Shown in pieces: positions 40,092 to 51,254 of a stretch of 64,000 bases of DNA (its first letter is position 1; each line of letters begins with the position of its first letter). The notes under the pieces were generated by a model. That model searched no databases. It saw only the letters and a program-made list of their open reading frames with translations, and was not told the DNA's origin. This DNA is from KBS50 sp042434095 (GTDB lineage Bacteria > Actinomycetota > Actinomycetes > Mycobacteriales > Micromonosporaceae). Made by a program: the position numbers and the translations under genes. The stretch covers positions 834,218 through 898,217 of the forward strand of contig NZ_JBHLUE010000004.1 of NCBI RefSeq assembly GCF_042434095.1. Reading direction: 5' to 3'.

Positions 40092-41249
40092 TCAGCGGCC
40101 CACGGTGGCCAGGTACGCCTCGCCGGTGCCGGCCAGCTCCACCGGCCCGGCGCCGGCCCGGCTCAGCACGCCGGTGCCGCAGGGCACCGGCACCGCGCCG
40201 TCATCGTCGCCGGCCGTGAGCGTGCCGGCCGTGCTGAGCACCACCCGGGGACCGGCGGGCGCCAGCCGGACCGGCGCGGCGCCGTCCAGCCGGATCCGGT
40301 ACAGCGCGAAGTCGTCCACCGGCACCGGCCAGGTCACCACGCCGGGCTGCACCGGCACGGCCCGCAGCACCGGGTCGGCCAGCACCTCGAAGCGCAGCAC
40401 CCGGAGCAGCTCGTCCACGTCCACCCGCTTGGGCGTGAAGCCACCGCGCAGCACGTTGTCGCTGGCGGCCATGATCTCCACCCCGCAGCCCCGCAGGTAC
40501 GCGTGCAGGTTGCCGGCCGGCATCCAGATGGCCTCGCCGGGCGCGAGCGACACGTGGTTGAGCAGCAGCGCCAGCAGCACGCCCGGGTCGCCCGGGTAGT
40601 CGGCCGCCAGCCGGGGCACCAGGTCGGCCCGGCCCTGCGCCGCGCCGGCGGCCTTGACCGCGGCGTCCACCAGGTCGGCCCGCCCGTCCGCCGGCCAGGT
40701 GAGCAGCAGCCGGACCGCATCCGCCAGGCCGGCCACCCCTCTGCGCAGCGCCGTCACCACCGGCGCCAGCTCGGCCAGGCCCAACCCGGCCAGCGCCTCG
40801 GCCGAGACCGCCGGGTCCCGGAACCCGCAGAGCGCCTCGAATGGCTGGAGCGCCACCAGCATCTCCGGCTTGTGGTACGGGTCCACGTAGTTGTGATGCG
40901 CGCCGGCCACCTCCTCGGCGTCGTACCCGGCGCGGGCCTGCTCGGGGTCGGGATGTGCCTGCAACGACAGCGGCTTCTCGGGCGCCAGCACCTTGAGCAG
41001 GAACGGCAGCCGCGGGCCGAACCGCGCCAGCACGTCGGCCCCGAGCCAGTGCTCCGATTCGGCCGCGAGCAGGTCCGGCAGCGGCACCGGCCCGCCGGGA
41101 CGGTCCACCGCGGCCGGGGCGCCCGGGTGCGCGCCGAGCCACAGCTCGGCCTCGGGGCCGGGGCTGGGCGCCGGCCGGCACTGCAGCTCCGCCAGCACCG
41201 TGCGGGAACCCCAGGCGTAGTCCCGGATCGGTCCGTGCAACGACTCCAC
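40092..41249 (-). CDS. manA: Mannose-6-phosphate isomerase, class I
   Basis: Interconverts fructose-6-phosphate and mannose-6-phosphate, the entry to GDP-mannose. The 385 residues are normal length. Zinc-ligand regions are visible in LSLQAHPDPEQA and PYHKPEM, and the active-site stretch is IWMPAGNLHAYLRGCGVEIMAASDNVLRGG. The start GTG (VESLHGPIRDYAWGS) follows GGAGG; the longer frame upstream lies in the CDF gene. Two bases separate it from the CDF stop, so the genes are cotranscribed. Confidence 0.93.
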   Translation of the reverse strand: MESLHGPIRDYAWGSRTVLAELQCRPAPSPGPEAELWLGAHPGAPAAVDRPGGPVPLPDLLAAESEHWLGADVLARFGPRLPFLLKVLAPEKPLSLQAHPDPEQARAGYDAEEVAGAHHNYVDPYHKPEMLVALQPFEALCGFRDPAVSAEALAGLGLAELAPVVTALRRGVAGLADAVRLLLTWPADGRADLVDAAVKAAGAAQGRADLVPRLAADYPGDPGVLLALLLNHVSLAPGEAIWMPAGNLHAYLRGCGVEIMAASDNVLRGGFTPKRVDVDELLRVLRFEVLADPVLRAVPVQPGVVTWPVPVDDFALYRIRLDGAAPVRLAPAGPRVVLSTAGTLTAGDDDGAVPVPCGTGVLSRAGAGPVELAGTGEAYLATVGR

Positions 41250-41251
41250 GA

Positions 41252-42400
41252 TCAGCCTCCGGGCCGGTCCGCGGCCGGCTCGACCCCGCCGGACGCCGGG
41301 TCGGCGGCATCGACCGTCCGGTCGGCCTCGACCGCCGGGCGCGCGGCACCGGCCGACCGGTCCGACCTGGCGGCAGCCGGGTCCGCGGCGCCGGATGCCG
41401 GGTCCGAGGCGCCGGCCGCCGGCTCGGCGGGCGCGCCCGCCCGGTCCGACCCGGCCGCCCGGTCCCGCTCGGCCGCGCGCGCCGCCTGGGCGCTGTAGAT
41501 GTCCGGCTCGAGGTAGATGACCCGGGCGATCGGTACGGCCGACCGGATCCGCGCCTCCACGGCGTCGATCCCGCGCGCCACGTCGCCGGCCAGCTCGCAC
41601 GGCTGCACCGCGATCTTCGCGGCCACGAGCAGCTCCTCCGGGCCCAGGTGCAGCGTCTTCATGTGGATGATCCGCTCGACCTCGGGGCCGTCCACGATCG
41701 CCGACTCGATCCGCTGGATGTCGCGGGCCGACGCGGCCTCACCGAGCAGCAGGCTCTTGGTCTCGATGGCGAGCGTGACGGCGATGGCCACGAGCAGTAC
41801 GCCGATCATGGCCGTGCCCAGCGCGTCCCACCGACCGTTGCCGGTGGCCAGCGTCATGCCGACGCCGAAGAGCGCGAACACCAGGCCGACCAGCGCGCCC
41901 GAGTCCTCCAGCAGCACGACCGGCAGCTCCGGCGCCTTGGCCCGGCGGATGAACCGGGCCCAGGACACCTTGCCGCGAATCTGGTTCGACTCCTTGATGG
42001 CGGTGCGGAACGAGTAGCCCTCCATGATGATCGCGGCCACCAGCACGAGCACCGGAACCCACTTCCAGCTGTGGATCGGCTCGGGGTGGGCGAACTTGTG
42101 CCAGGCCTCGTAGAGCGCGAAGAGGCCGCCCAGGCTGAACAGGATGATCGAGACGATGAACGCGTAGATGTAGCGCTCCCGCCCGTACCCGAACGGGTGC
42201 GCCGGGGTGGCGGCGCGCCGGGACCGGCGGTTGCCGATCAGCAGCAGCGCCTGGTTGCCCGAGTCGGCCACCGAGTGCAGCGACTCGGCGAGCATCGACG
42301 ACGAACCGGTGAGCAGCCACGCGACGAACTTCGTCAGGGCGATGCCCAGGTTCGCGGCGAGGGCCGCGATGATGGCCCGGGTGCCACCCTCGGCGCTCAT
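41252..42400 (-). CDS. Cation diffusion facilitator family transporter
   Basis: Divalent-metal/proton antiporter of 382 residues. The CDF membrane domain spans about 10-235, with metal-site residues in LAESLHSVADSGNQ and in the LEDSGALVG segment. A cytoplasmic domain follows to about 305. The last 75 residues are a low-complexity Ala/Asp/Pro/Gly tail coded by degenerate repeats. Its place between manA and the SIS isomerase gene does not suggest a metal. The start ATG is the family-typical MSAEGGTRA. Confidence 0.9.
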   Translation of the reverse strand: MSAEGGTRAIIAALAANLGIALTKFVAWLLTGSSSMLAESLHSVADSGNQALLLIGNRRSRRAATPAHPFGYGRERYIYAFIVSIILFSLGGLFALYEAWHKFAHPEPIHSWKWVPVLVLVAAIIMEGYSFRTAIKESNQIRGKVSWARFIRRAKAPELPVVLLEDSGALVGLVFALFGVGMTLATGNGRWDALGTAMIGVLLVAIAVTLAIETKSLLLGEAASARDIQRIESAIVDGPEVERIIHMKTLHLGPEELLVAAKIAVQPCELAGDVARGIDAVEARIRSAVPIARVIYLEPDIYSAQAARAAERDRAAGSDRAGAPAEPAAGASDPASGAADPAAARSDRSAGAARPAVEADRTVDAADPASGGVEPAADRPGG

Positions 42401-42428
42401 CGTCGGGCTCCCGGGGAATTGGGCGGGG

Positions 42429-43619
42429 TCACTGGTTCGACAGCTCCTTCATCTCGGTGATGGCGGGTACCGCCATCGGGTCCAGGCGGTGTGCCAGGGC
42501 CAGATAGACCGACGCGAAGTCCGGCACCGCGATCAGCGAGGCCAACCGCTCCAACGCCGAACCGCCCTCGGCCGTCACGACGTCGCAGCGCACCCCGCGC
42601 CGCTCGGCCAGGGTCTGTACGGCGTCGGCGCGCCGCTCCTCCACGGCGAGCGGCTCGGCGGTGTCCTCGCCGGCGTTCAACCCGCCGTCGCGCAGCAGCA
42701 CCAGGCGCAGCCGGGTGCCCTCGGCCTCCTCCTCGGGGTCGGCGAAGATGTCCCGGGACGCCTCGCCGAGGCCGCCGAACACGCCGTCGAGCAGGCCCAC
42801 CCGGCCCCGGCCGGCCTCGCCGAGGGCCCCGGCCACCACCGGATAGCGGGCGTTCGCCGAGAGCGTGTCGCCGAACCGCCGGGCCGCGACCGTGGCCAGC
42901 GGCGAGGAGCCCCAGACGATCGGGATGGAGCCGGCCAGGCCGAGCGCCAGCGACTTGGCGGGGTTGACGAAGGACTCGGCCGACGGCCGGCAGCGGTCGG
43001 CGTCCGCGTCGAGCCGGGCCGCCGTCTCGGCCAGGTCCGCCTCGTTGACGTTCACCAGGCCGAGCGCCCGGGCCGCCAGCAGCACCGGCACGGTCAGCGC
43101 CCAGAGGCTCGCCCGGGCCGGCGCCCGGCGCGGCACCGGGATGAACGGCGCGCGTACCCGGTCGGCCACCGACTGCAGCTCCGAGTCGGGCGCGCCGATC
43201 GCGACCAGCCGGGCGCCGCGGCGCGCCGCCGCGTCCGCCGCCCCGAGCGCCTCCGGGCTGCGCCCCGAGGCGCTCACCGCGATCACCACGTCGGCCGCGC
43301 CCACCCAGCCCGGCACGCCGGTGCCGCCGTGCGGGATCACCGGCACCGGACAGCGCGGGCCGGCGACCGTGGCCAGCACGTCACCGGTACGACCGGCCGT
43401 GCCCACCCCGGCGATCACCACGGCCCGGGGCCGGCCCTCCTCACCTAGGTCGGTCAGGTTCGCCTCGGCGGTCAGCGCGGCCGACTCCCGCACCTGCGCG
43501 CCGGCCGAGGCGGTGTGCCGGAGCATCCCGTTCGGGTCGAACTCGCTCAGCGCGTCGACGTTGTCCAGCAGCGCCTCGTCGGCCGCTCGCTGCCCGCTCA
43601 CCCCGGCGGTGCCGTCCAT
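42429..43619 (-). CDS. SIS-domain protein, phosphoglucose/phosphomannose isomerase-like
   Basis: A 396-residue protein with two sugar-isomerase folds, similar to the bifunctional phosphoglucose/phosphomannose isomerase family and to Rv3256c. The SIS pattern DVVIAVSASGRSPEAL lies at about 110-125. The C-terminal half has the PMI-like domain IPIVWGSSPLATVAARRFGDTLSANAR. It sits in the mannose cluster, so a role in mannose-phosphate metabolism is likely but unproven. The start ATG follows GGAGGACGAGCC. Confidence 0.82.
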   Translation of the reverse strand: MDGTAGVSGQRAADEALLDNVDALSEFDPNGMLRHTASAGAQVRESAALTAEANLTDLGEEGRPRAVVIAGVGTAGRTGDVLATVAGPRCPVPVIPHGGTGVPGWVGAADVVIAVSASGRSPEALGAADAAARRGARLVAIGAPDSELQSVADRVRAPFIPVPRRAPARASLWALTVPVLLAARALGLVNVNEADLAETAARLDADADRCRPSAESFVNPAKSLALGLAGSIPIVWGSSPLATVAARRFGDTLSANARYPVVAGALGEAGRGRVGLLDGVFGGLGEASRDIFADPEEEAEGTRLRLVLLRDGGLNAGEDTAEPLAVEERRADAVQTLAERRGVRCDVVTAEGGSALERLASLIAVPDFASVYLALAHRLDPMAVPAITEMKELSNQ

Positions 43620-43648
43620 CAGGCTCGTCCTCCAGCCGAAGTCGACAT

Positions 43649-43903
43649 CTACCGGCTCGCCCCCGCGCCCCCGGCGGAGCCCGGCCCGTCCGCGGCGGAC
43701 CCCGGCCCGTCCGCGGCGGAGCCGGCGGCGGCCGGTCCACCCCTGGCCTCGTCCAGCAGCAGCACCGGCACGTCGTCCCGGACCTCGAAGATCCGGCCGC
43801 ACTCGGTGCAGGTCAGCGTCTGAGCGGCCGCATCATAGTCAAGCGGGGCGTGGTGCGTGTCCGGGCAGGCGAGAATCTCCAGCAGCTGCGGGTCGAGGGC
43901 CAC
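43649..43903 (-). CDS. Trm112-like zinc-binding protein
   Basis: An 84-residue protein. The first 50 residues carry the Trm112/YcaR pattern: LDPQLLEILACPDTHHAPL, then CTECGRIFEVRDDVPVLL, with three cysteines in zinc-ribbon positions and one replaced. Eukaryotic Trm112 activates methyltransferases; the bacterial role is unresolved. The last 30 residues are Gly/Ala/Asp repeats coded by a 21-bp duplication. It lies between the SIS gene and manB. Confidence 0.85.
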   Translation of the reverse strand: MALDPQLLEILACPDTHHAPLDYDAAAQTLTCTECGRIFEVRDDVPVLLLDEARGGPAAAGSAADGPGSAADGPGSAGGAGASR

Positions 43904-44053
43904 GGCGGGCTCCTTCCACGATCGTCGGCGGCGGGACGGTCGGCAGTGTCCCCCGGCGCAGAGGATCCTAATCGCGCCGGAACCGATCGACCCGGCCGCC
44001 GGCTCCCGGCCACCCGCCGCTCCCGTCGACCGCCGCCTCCCGGCGGCCGCCGG

Positions 44054-45454
44054 TCAGGCCCGGACCAGGGCCAACACCTCGTCCCGCAGCGCGGCCATCC
44101 GCTCGGCCGTCGGGGCCTCCACGTTCAGCCGCAGCAGCGGCTCGGTGTTGGACGGCCGCAGGTTGATCCAGGCGCCGTCGGCGAACCGCAGCGTCAGCCC
44201 GTCCAGCTCGTCGACCTCGGCGTCCGGGTATGCCGCGCGCACCTGCGCGGTGCGACCCGCCTGATCGGCCACGGTGGAGTTGATCTCACCCGAGGCGACG
44301 TACCGCTCGAACTCCCCGGCCAGCTCGGACAGCGGCCGGTCCTGACCGCCCAGCGCCGCGAGCACGTGCATGGCGGCCAGCATGCCGGTGTCGGCGAACC
44401 AGAAGTCCCGGAAGTAGTAGTGCGCCGAGTGCTCGCCGCCGAAGATCGCGTTGGTCCGGGCCATGTCGGCCTTGATGAACGAGTGCCCGACCCGGCTGCG
44501 CACCGGCTCGCCGCCGGCCTCCCGGACGATCTCGGGGACGGCGCTGGAGGTGATCAGGTTGTGGATCACCGTGCCGCCCGGATGCTTGGCCAGCTCGCGG
44601 CTGGCCACCAGCGCGGTGATGGCCGAGGGCGACACCGGCTCCCCCCGCTCGTCCACCACGAAGCACCGGTCGGCATCGCCGTCGAAGGCCAGCCCCAGGT
44701 CGGCGCCGTGTTCGCGGACGGCTGCCTGCAGGTCGACGAGGTTGGCCGGGTCCAGCGGGTTGGCCTCGTGGTTGGGGAACGAGCCGTCCAGCTCGAAATA
44801 CAGCGGGACGATCGTCAGCGGCAGGGCCGGCAGCGCCGCGTCGCCGAGCACCGCGGGCACGGTGTAGCCACCCATCCCGTTGCCGGCGTCCACCACCACC
44901 TTCAGCGGCCGGATCCGGGACAGGTCGACCAGGCCGCGCAGGTGGGCGGCGTACTCCGGCAGCAGGTCCCGGCGCTCCTCGCTCGCGGCCGGCGCGTCGC
45001 CCGCGGCGCCGCCCGGCCGGCCCGGCTCGGCCTTGTCGAGCAGCGCCTGGGCCCGGTCCCGGATCTCGGCCAGGCCGCTCTGCTGGCCGATCGGCCGGGC
45101 GCCGGCCCGGCACATCTTGATGCCGTTGTACCGCGCCGGATTGTGACTGGCCGTGAACATCGCGCCGGGCAGGCCGAGGATGCCGGAGGCGAAGTAGAGC
45201 ATGTCGGTGGAGCCGAGGCCCGTGGAGAGCACCGAGAGTCCCTCGGCGCGTACCCCGGCCGAGAACGCGGCGGCCAGACCGGGCGAGGAGTCCCGCATGT
45301 CGTGAGCGATGACGACGGTGTCCGGCGCGTCGGTGGAGCCGGCCAGCACCTGCGCGAAGGCGGCGCCGAGCGCCTCGGCCGCCCGCTCGTCCCACTGGTC
45401 CGGGACGACCCCCCGTACGTCGTAGGCCTTCACGATCTGGGACAGATCAGACAA
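44054..45454 (-). CDS. manB: Phosphomannomutase/phosphoglucomutase
   Basis: Converts mannose-6-phosphate to mannose-1-phosphate. The 466 residues have all four alpha-D-phosphohexomutase domains. The phosphoserine Ser103 is in TASHNP, the metal loop is DGDADR, the sugar loop is FGGEHSAHYYFRD, and the phosphate-binding RPSNTEPLLRLNVEA is at the C-terminus. With manA and manC it forms the GDP-mannose route. It corresponds in order to Rv3257c. Confidence 0.93.
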   Translation of the reverse strand: MSDLSQIVKAYDVRGVVPDQWDERAAEALGAAFAQVLAGSTDAPDTVVIAHDMRDSSPGLAAAFSAGVRAEGLSVLSTGLGSTDMLYFASGILGLPGAMFTASHNPARYNGIKMCRAGARPIGQQSGLAEIRDRAQALLDKAEPGRPGGAAGDAPAASEERRDLLPEYAAHLRGLVDLSRIRPLKVVVDAGNGMGGYTVPAVLGDAALPALPLTIVPLYFELDGSFPNHEANPLDPANLVDLQAAVREHGADLGLAFDGDADRCFVVDERGEPVSPSAITALVASRELAKHPGGTVIHNLITSSAVPEIVREAGGEPVRSRVGHSFIKADMARTNAIFGGEHSAHYYFRDFWFADTGMLAAMHVLAALGGQDRPLSELAGEFERYVASGEINSTVADQAGRTAQVRAAYPDAEVDELDGLTLRFADGAWINLRPSNTEPLLRLNVEAPTAERMAALRDEVLALVRA

Positions 45455-45555
45455 CGGTCTCGCTCCCCTTCGACACGGCGGTCAATCGCCTGAGCGTAAC
45501 CGAGCGCGATCTCCCGCCCCGCGGCAACCGGCCGGCGGCAACCGGCCCGCGGCAC

Positions 45556-46683
45556 TCAGTCCTGTTCGGGCAGCCGAGGCATGATCATCGTCGCCTCACC
45601 GGATCCGGGCGGGACCGGGCCGCCCGGCTCGGGCGGGACCGGGCCGGGTCGCCCGGGCGGGACCGGGCCGGGTCGCCCGGGCGGGACCGGGCCGGGTCGC
45701 CCGGGCGGGACCGGGCCGTGCTGCCGCGGCAGCACGCCGGTGGGCGCGCTGTCCGCGGGGGCCGACCAGCCGGGTCGCGGGGGCGGCGCCGGCCAGGCCG
45801 GGGCCGCGGGCGGCGGGCTACCGGGCCGGTCCGGGCCCGCCCACGCCGGCGCGCCACCGTACGTTCCGGACGGGTAGCCGCCGCCCGCGGCCGTGACCGG
45901 GGCGGGCTCGTCGGCCCCGGCCCGGTTGCGCCGCAGCAGCACCACCAGCAGGGCGACCCCGACCCCCACCATGCCGATGCCCAGCACCATGACCAGGCCG
46001 CCCAGGCCCAGCCCGCCGCCGGGGGCCGCGGCGGCCGGCGCCGTCGATGGTCCGGCGGGCGCCGCCGCGACCGCCTGCTGGTCGCTGGCCGCGACCGTCG
46101 GCTCCGGGCTCGGCGTGGCGCTGGCACGGCTTGGCCTCGGCGTGGGGCTCGCGGTGGCCCGAGCCGTTCCCACCACCCGGCTGGCATGCTCGGCCTGGCC
46201 CAGCACCTCGCCGGCCGCCGTGATCACCTGGCCCGCCAGGACCGCCGTACCGGCCGGCGCGTCGGCCAGGAAGGTGAGCCGGTAGCGGACCGTCACGCTC
46301 TTCTTGTTGCACAGCACCGGGTCGGTCGGGGCCACGGCCGCGGTGGCCACGGTTCCGCCGCCGCCGGAGACCGCGAGGGGCCGCCACTGGCCGTCCCGGG
46401 CCACCTCCGCCCGGACCTGGCTGGCCGCCAGGCCGCTCAACCGGATGGCCAGCTGGGAGCGGACGATCGCGCACCCCTTGCTGCGCTTCGCCGCCCCGAC
46501 GTTCACCGCGCCGGGCGAACCGCCGGCCTCGAAGCTGCTCGGTGCCCGCACCGCGACCTTGTCGCGGCCCGCGTCGGGCGCGGCGGCCACGGGCGCGGCG
46601 GCGAGCGCGACGACTCCCGCGGCCGCGGCGCCCGCAAGCAGCGCGGCGGCCGTCCGCCGGCCGGCGTCGAGTCGTCGGTCCAT
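45556..46683 (-). CDS. Secreted or membrane-anchored protein with Pro-rich cytoplasmic tail
   Basis: A 375-residue protein of unknown function. A signal peptide covers about residues 1-35 (AALLAGAAAAGVVALAAAPVAAA). An extracellular Ig-like domain follows at about 40-160 with two cysteines, then a Ser/Thr/Pro linker, one TM helix at about 215-240 ending LLRRNRAG, and a Pro/Gly tail. The tail contains four 24-bp repeats coding PVPPGRPG and ends in EATMIMPRLPEQD. The start ATG follows AGGTGAGGTGG. No partner gene is obvious. Confidence 0.75.
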   Translation of the reverse strand: MDRRLDAGRRTAAALLAGAAAAGVVALAAAPVAAAPDAGRDKVAVRAPSSFEAGGSPGAVNVGAAKRSKGCAIVRSQLAIRLSGLAASQVRAEVARDGQWRPLAVSGGGGTVATAAVAPTDPVLCNKKSVTVRYRLTFLADAPAGTAVLAGQVITAAGEVLGQAEHASRVVGTARATASPTPRPSRASATPSPEPTVAASDQQAVAAAPAGPSTAPAAAAPGGGLGLGGLVMVLGIGMVGVGVALLVVLLRRNRAGADEPAPVTAAGGGYPSGTYGGAPAWAGPDRPGSPPPAAPAWPAPPPRPGWSAPADSAPTGVLPRQHGPVPPGRPGPVPPGRPGPVPPGRPGPVPPEPGGPVPPGSGEATMIMPRLPEQD

Positions 46684-46851
46684 GATCCACCTCACCTTGC
46701 GGGAACAAGACTGCCGGGCAGCGTAACCCGTCGCGGTCCCCCGGCACGGCAGCAGCGTGGCCCGGGGGTGCGGCCGGTCACTGAGCCACCGCTCGGCGCC
46801 CGCCTGGCGGGTGGGCGTGATCCGGGTCACGATGGGCGGAGGAGGTCGCCG

Positions 46852-48258
46852 ATGGCTGATCCGTGGCTCGCCCTGGAAGTAGGCGCCGATCCGGCCGAGC
46901 GGATGGCGCAGATCGGCGCGGCGCACGAGGCGTTCCTCACCGGCGGCGCCCGCCGCCGGGCGGTGCGCGACGTGGTCGCGGCGTCCTGGCGCCGCTCGGC
47001 GGGCGCCCGGTTGGATCCGGAGGGCACGCCGCCGATCGAGCTGGTCGACGACACGCTGGAGACCTACCGGTCCGGCCACCCGCTGGCCCGGGTCCTGCCG
47101 CTGTTCCGGGACCTGCTGGGGGGCATCGCCCAGGACGGCGCGCACCTGATGGCGGTCTGCGACGCGTACGGGCGGCTGCTCTGGGTCGAGGGGCACCCCG
47201 GGGTGCTGCGCCGGGCCGAGCGGATGAACTTCGTCGCCGGCGCGCGGTGGGACGAGACCCACGCCGGCACCAACGCCCCGGGCACCGCGTTGGCCGTCGA
47301 CCACGACGTGCAGATCTTCGCCACCGAACACTTCAGCCGGCACGTGCAGCGCTGGACCTGCGCGGCCGCGCCGATCCACGAGCCGGGCACCGGACGCCTG
47401 CTGGGCGCCGTCGACATCACCGGCGGCGACCACCTGGCCACCCCGCAGAGCCTCGCGCTGGTCCGTGCCACCGCCCGGGCGGCCGAGGCGTACCTGGCCC
47501 GGGCCGTCGAGCCGGAGGCGGTGACGATCACCGCGCTCGGCCGGGACGAGGCGGAGCTGCGCGCCGGCGGGCGCCGGCTCCGGCTGGGCCGCCGGCACAG
47601 CGAGCTGCTGGTGCTGCTCGCGGACCACCCGGAGGGACGCACCGGCGAGCAGCTCGGCCTCGACCTGTACGGCGACGACCGGCTGCGCCCGGTGACGCTG
47701 CGGGCCGAGCTGTCCCGACTGCGGCGCATCCTCGGCGAGCGGCTGCTCGACTCCCGCCCCTACCGGCTGCGCGTCCCGGTCCGCACGGACTTCCGGACCG
47801 TCACCGAACGGCTGGACCGGGGCGACCCGGCCGGCGCGCTGGAGGCGTACCGGGGATCCCTGCTGCCCGCCTCCGACGCGCCGGGCGTGGCGCGACTGCG
47901 CCGGCTGATCGACGGCGACCTGCGGGCGGCCGTGCTGGCCAGCGCGGACCCCGCGCTGCTCGCGGCCTGGACCGGCACGCCGGCCGGCGCCGACGACCTG
48001 GTGGCCTGGGAGGCGCTGGCCGCCGGCCTACCGCCGGGCGCGCCCCGCCGGCCACTCGCGGTCGCCCGGGCCCGCGAGCTGGCTTTGGAGTACGGCGTGG
48101 CCGCGCCCGCCGCGGCCCGGCGCGGAGCCGCCGCCCCCGCCGCGGCCCGGCGCGGAGCCGCCACGCCCGCCGCGGCCCGGCGCGGGGAGGCCAAGCCCGG
48201 TGCGGCCGGGCCCCGGTCCGCCGGGCGCGCAACGTTGCTGCAACCCCCCGGAAACTAG
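46852..48258 (+). CDS. GAF-domain transcriptional regulator of the aldehyde dehydrogenase gene
   Basis: A 468-residue regulator. The N-terminal half resembles the sensor region of AcoR/DhaR-type activators (AASWRRSAGARLDPEG, then a GAF domain at about 75-215 ending LLGAVDITGG). Instead of a sigma-54 AAA+ domain, it has a winged-helix DNA-binding region from about 225 (LGRRHSELLVLLADHPEGRTGEQLGLDLYGDDRLRPVTLRAELSRLRR). The tail contains three 30-bp repeats coding PAAARRGAAA. The start ATG follows GGAGGAGG. It is 35 bp upstream of the aldehyde dehydrogenase gene and likely controls it. Confidence 0.82.
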   Translation: MADPWLALEVGADPAERMAQIGAAHEAFLTGGARRRAVRDVVAASWRRSAGARLDPEGTPPIELVDDTLETYRSGHPLARVLPLFRDLLGGIAQDGAHLMAVCDAYGRLLWVEGHPGVLRRAERMNFVAGARWDETHAGTNAPGTALAVDHDVQIFATEHFSRHVQRWTCAAAPIHEPGTGRLLGAVDITGGDHLATPQSLALVRATARAAEAYLARAVEPEAVTITALGRDEAELRAGGRRLRLGRRHSELLVLLADHPEGRTGEQLGLDLYGDDRLRPVTLRAELSRLRRILGERLLDSRPYRLRVPVRTDFRTVTERLDRGDPAGALEAYRGSLLPASDAPGVARLRRLIDGDLRAAVLASADPALLAAWTGTPAGADDLVAWEALAAGLPPGAPRRPLAVARARELALEYGVAAPAAARRGAAAPAAARRGAATPAAARRGEAKPGAAGPRSAGRATLLQPPGN

Positions 48259-48293
48259 CCTCGCCGCCGTCACCTGCAACGGCGGAGGTCCCC

Positions 48294-49798
<1,505 letters not shown>

Positions 49799-49799
<1 letters not shown>

Positions 49800-50161
49800 T
49801 GCGGCCCTCGCCGGTGAGCGTCACCCCCGCAGCGGCCGACCTGCTCCGGTCGCTGCGGGAGGCGCACGGGCCGCTGATGTTCCACCAGTCCGGCGGCTGC
49901 TGCGACGGCAGCGCGCCGATGTGCTTCCCGGCGGGCGAGTTTCGCACCGGCGCCTCAGACGTGCTGCTCGCCGCGCTGGCCATCGAGGGCGTGCCCGAGC
50001 CGGTCGAGTTCTGGATGTCGGCGTCCCAGTGGGAGCGCTGGCAGCACACGACGCTCACGGTCGACGTGGTCCCCGGCCGCGGCAGCGGCTTCTCCCTGGA
50101 GGCCCCCGAGGGCGTCCGCTTCCTCATCCGCTCCCACCTCTCCCCGCCCCCCGCCCCGTAA
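49799..50161 (+). CDS. DUF779 domain protein
   Basis: A 120-residue protein of unknown function, found next to acetaldehyde dehydrogenase genes in many bacteria. The conserved HQSGGCCDGSAPMCFP segment at about 29-44 supplies three cysteines, and FWMSASQWERWQHTTL follows. The cysteines suggest metal binding or redox activity; this is inference. The ATG overlaps the dehydrogenase stop as TGATG, so the two are translationally coupled. Confidence 0.92.
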
Positions 50162-50181
50162 CCCCCCTCGCCCCCACCCCC

Positions 50182-50255
50182 TCGCGATCTTGCACTTTTG
50201 GTTGGCGACTTGCCTAGATTGCTCACTTTTGTCCCCACAGATAGTGCAAGATCGC
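50182..50255. repeat. Palindromic repeat element, left copy
   Basis: TCGCGATCTTGCACTTTTGG begins the copy and AGTGCAAGATCGC ends it, so the unit is an inverted repeat. The inner part contains TTGGCGACTTGC and TTTTGTCCCCAC. An inverted copy lies at 51255-51327 on the other side of the AbiEi-like gene. Confidence 0.9.
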
Positions 50256-50398
50256 GGCGGAGAGGCGGGGGGCGGGGTTATCCACAGGGGTGGAGTTGTC
50301 CACAGGGGAGCTGGTCGGGGCTTTCGGTGCGCTGGGACCGTCAGCAGCCTGTATGCGTGGCGGAGCGACTGTGGCGCGGCGGCGATCTGGTCAGGACG

Positions 50399-51205
50399 AT
50401 GGGCTGGCAGGGGGTGCGGACCCGGGTCGACCGGCGCGAACTCATCAGGGCCCGTCGCGGCGTGTACGCCGATCGCGAGCTGGATGAGGAGGGCAACCTG
50501 CGGGCTTTGTTCCTGCGGCTCCCGCCGCAGGCCATCCTGACGAGGCAGAGCGCCGCGCGGCGGTACGGCGTGGACGTCCACCAGGACGGCAACGTGCACA
50601 TCCAGCTCCCACCCGGGGTTGCCCGACCGCGCCTCCCGGGCCTGGTCGTGCATCACGCCGCGCTTGCGGTGCGCGAGCCTGTCATTGTCGGTGGAATCCC
50701 GTGCGTGCCCGCGGCCCGGTGCGCCGTCGACCTGGCCAGGGTCTCCTCTCGGATGAACGCGCTACCCGTTCTTGACGCCATGCTTCGGCTCGGCGTGATC
50801 GATCACGACGGCCTCTGTACGGAACTCGCGCAGCACCGAGCGCTGAAGGGCATCCGGCAGGCCCGCGAGCTGGTACGGCTCTCCGATGGCAGGGCAGAGT
50901 GCCGGCAGGAAAGCCAGCTCAGGTTGACCCTGGTGGATGGCCGGCTGCCGCCCCCGGAACCGCAGGTTTGGGTGTACGACGCTGACGGCATTGCCAGGTA
51001 TCGCCTCGATCTCGGCTACCGGAAGCGGCGGGTGGGCGTCGAGTACGACGGTAGCTCCCATCTCGACCGGGACCGCCTGAGATGGGATCGGGAACGGACA
51101 AACTGGCTGGATGCCCACGGCTGGACGATGCGTTACTTCACGGACCGGGACCTCTACCGCCGCCCCGCCTACATCATCGCAACGGTCCGCGCCGCCCTCA
51201 CCTGA
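50399..51205 (+). CDS. AbiEi-antitoxin-like N-terminal domain plus DUF559 endonuclease-like domain
   Basis: A 268-residue protein. The N-terminal ~90 residues have the pattern of the AbiEi antitoxin winged helix (RRELIRARRGVYADREL, LTRQSAARRYGV). The C-terminal ~95 residues resemble DUF559/VSR-type nucleases (RYRLDLGYRKRRVGVEYDGSSHLDRDRLRWDRERTNWL), with the Asp and Glu-x-Asp positions expected of a PD-(D/E)XK site. Such proteins are common multicopy accessory genes in actinobacteria; their role is unproven. The start ATG has AGGA nearby; GTG at 50357 is an alternative. The gene lies between inverted palindromes and AT-richer flanks. Confidence 0.78.
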   Translation: MGWQGVRTRVDRRELIRARRGVYADRELDEEGNLRALFLRLPPQAILTRQSAARRYGVDVHQDGNVHIQLPPGVARPRLPGLVVHHAALAVREPVIVGGIPCVPAARCAVDLARVSSRMNALPVLDAMLRLGVIDHDGLCTELAQHRALKGIRQARELVRLSDGRAECRQESQLRLTLVDGRLPPPEPQVWVYDADGIARYRLDLGYRKRRVGVEYDGSSHLDRDRLRWDRERTNWLDAHGWTMRYFTDRDLYRRPAYIIATVRAALT

Positions 51206-51254
51206 CCCCAACCCCACCCCACCCCACCCGCCCCCCACCCGACCCCCCGACACG

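Noticed and set aside
50198..50398. N-terminal extension of the AbiEi/DUF559 protein to 50198
   Set aside because: The extension would run through the palindromic repeat and encodes Arg/Gly/Trp-rich sequence with no family similarity.
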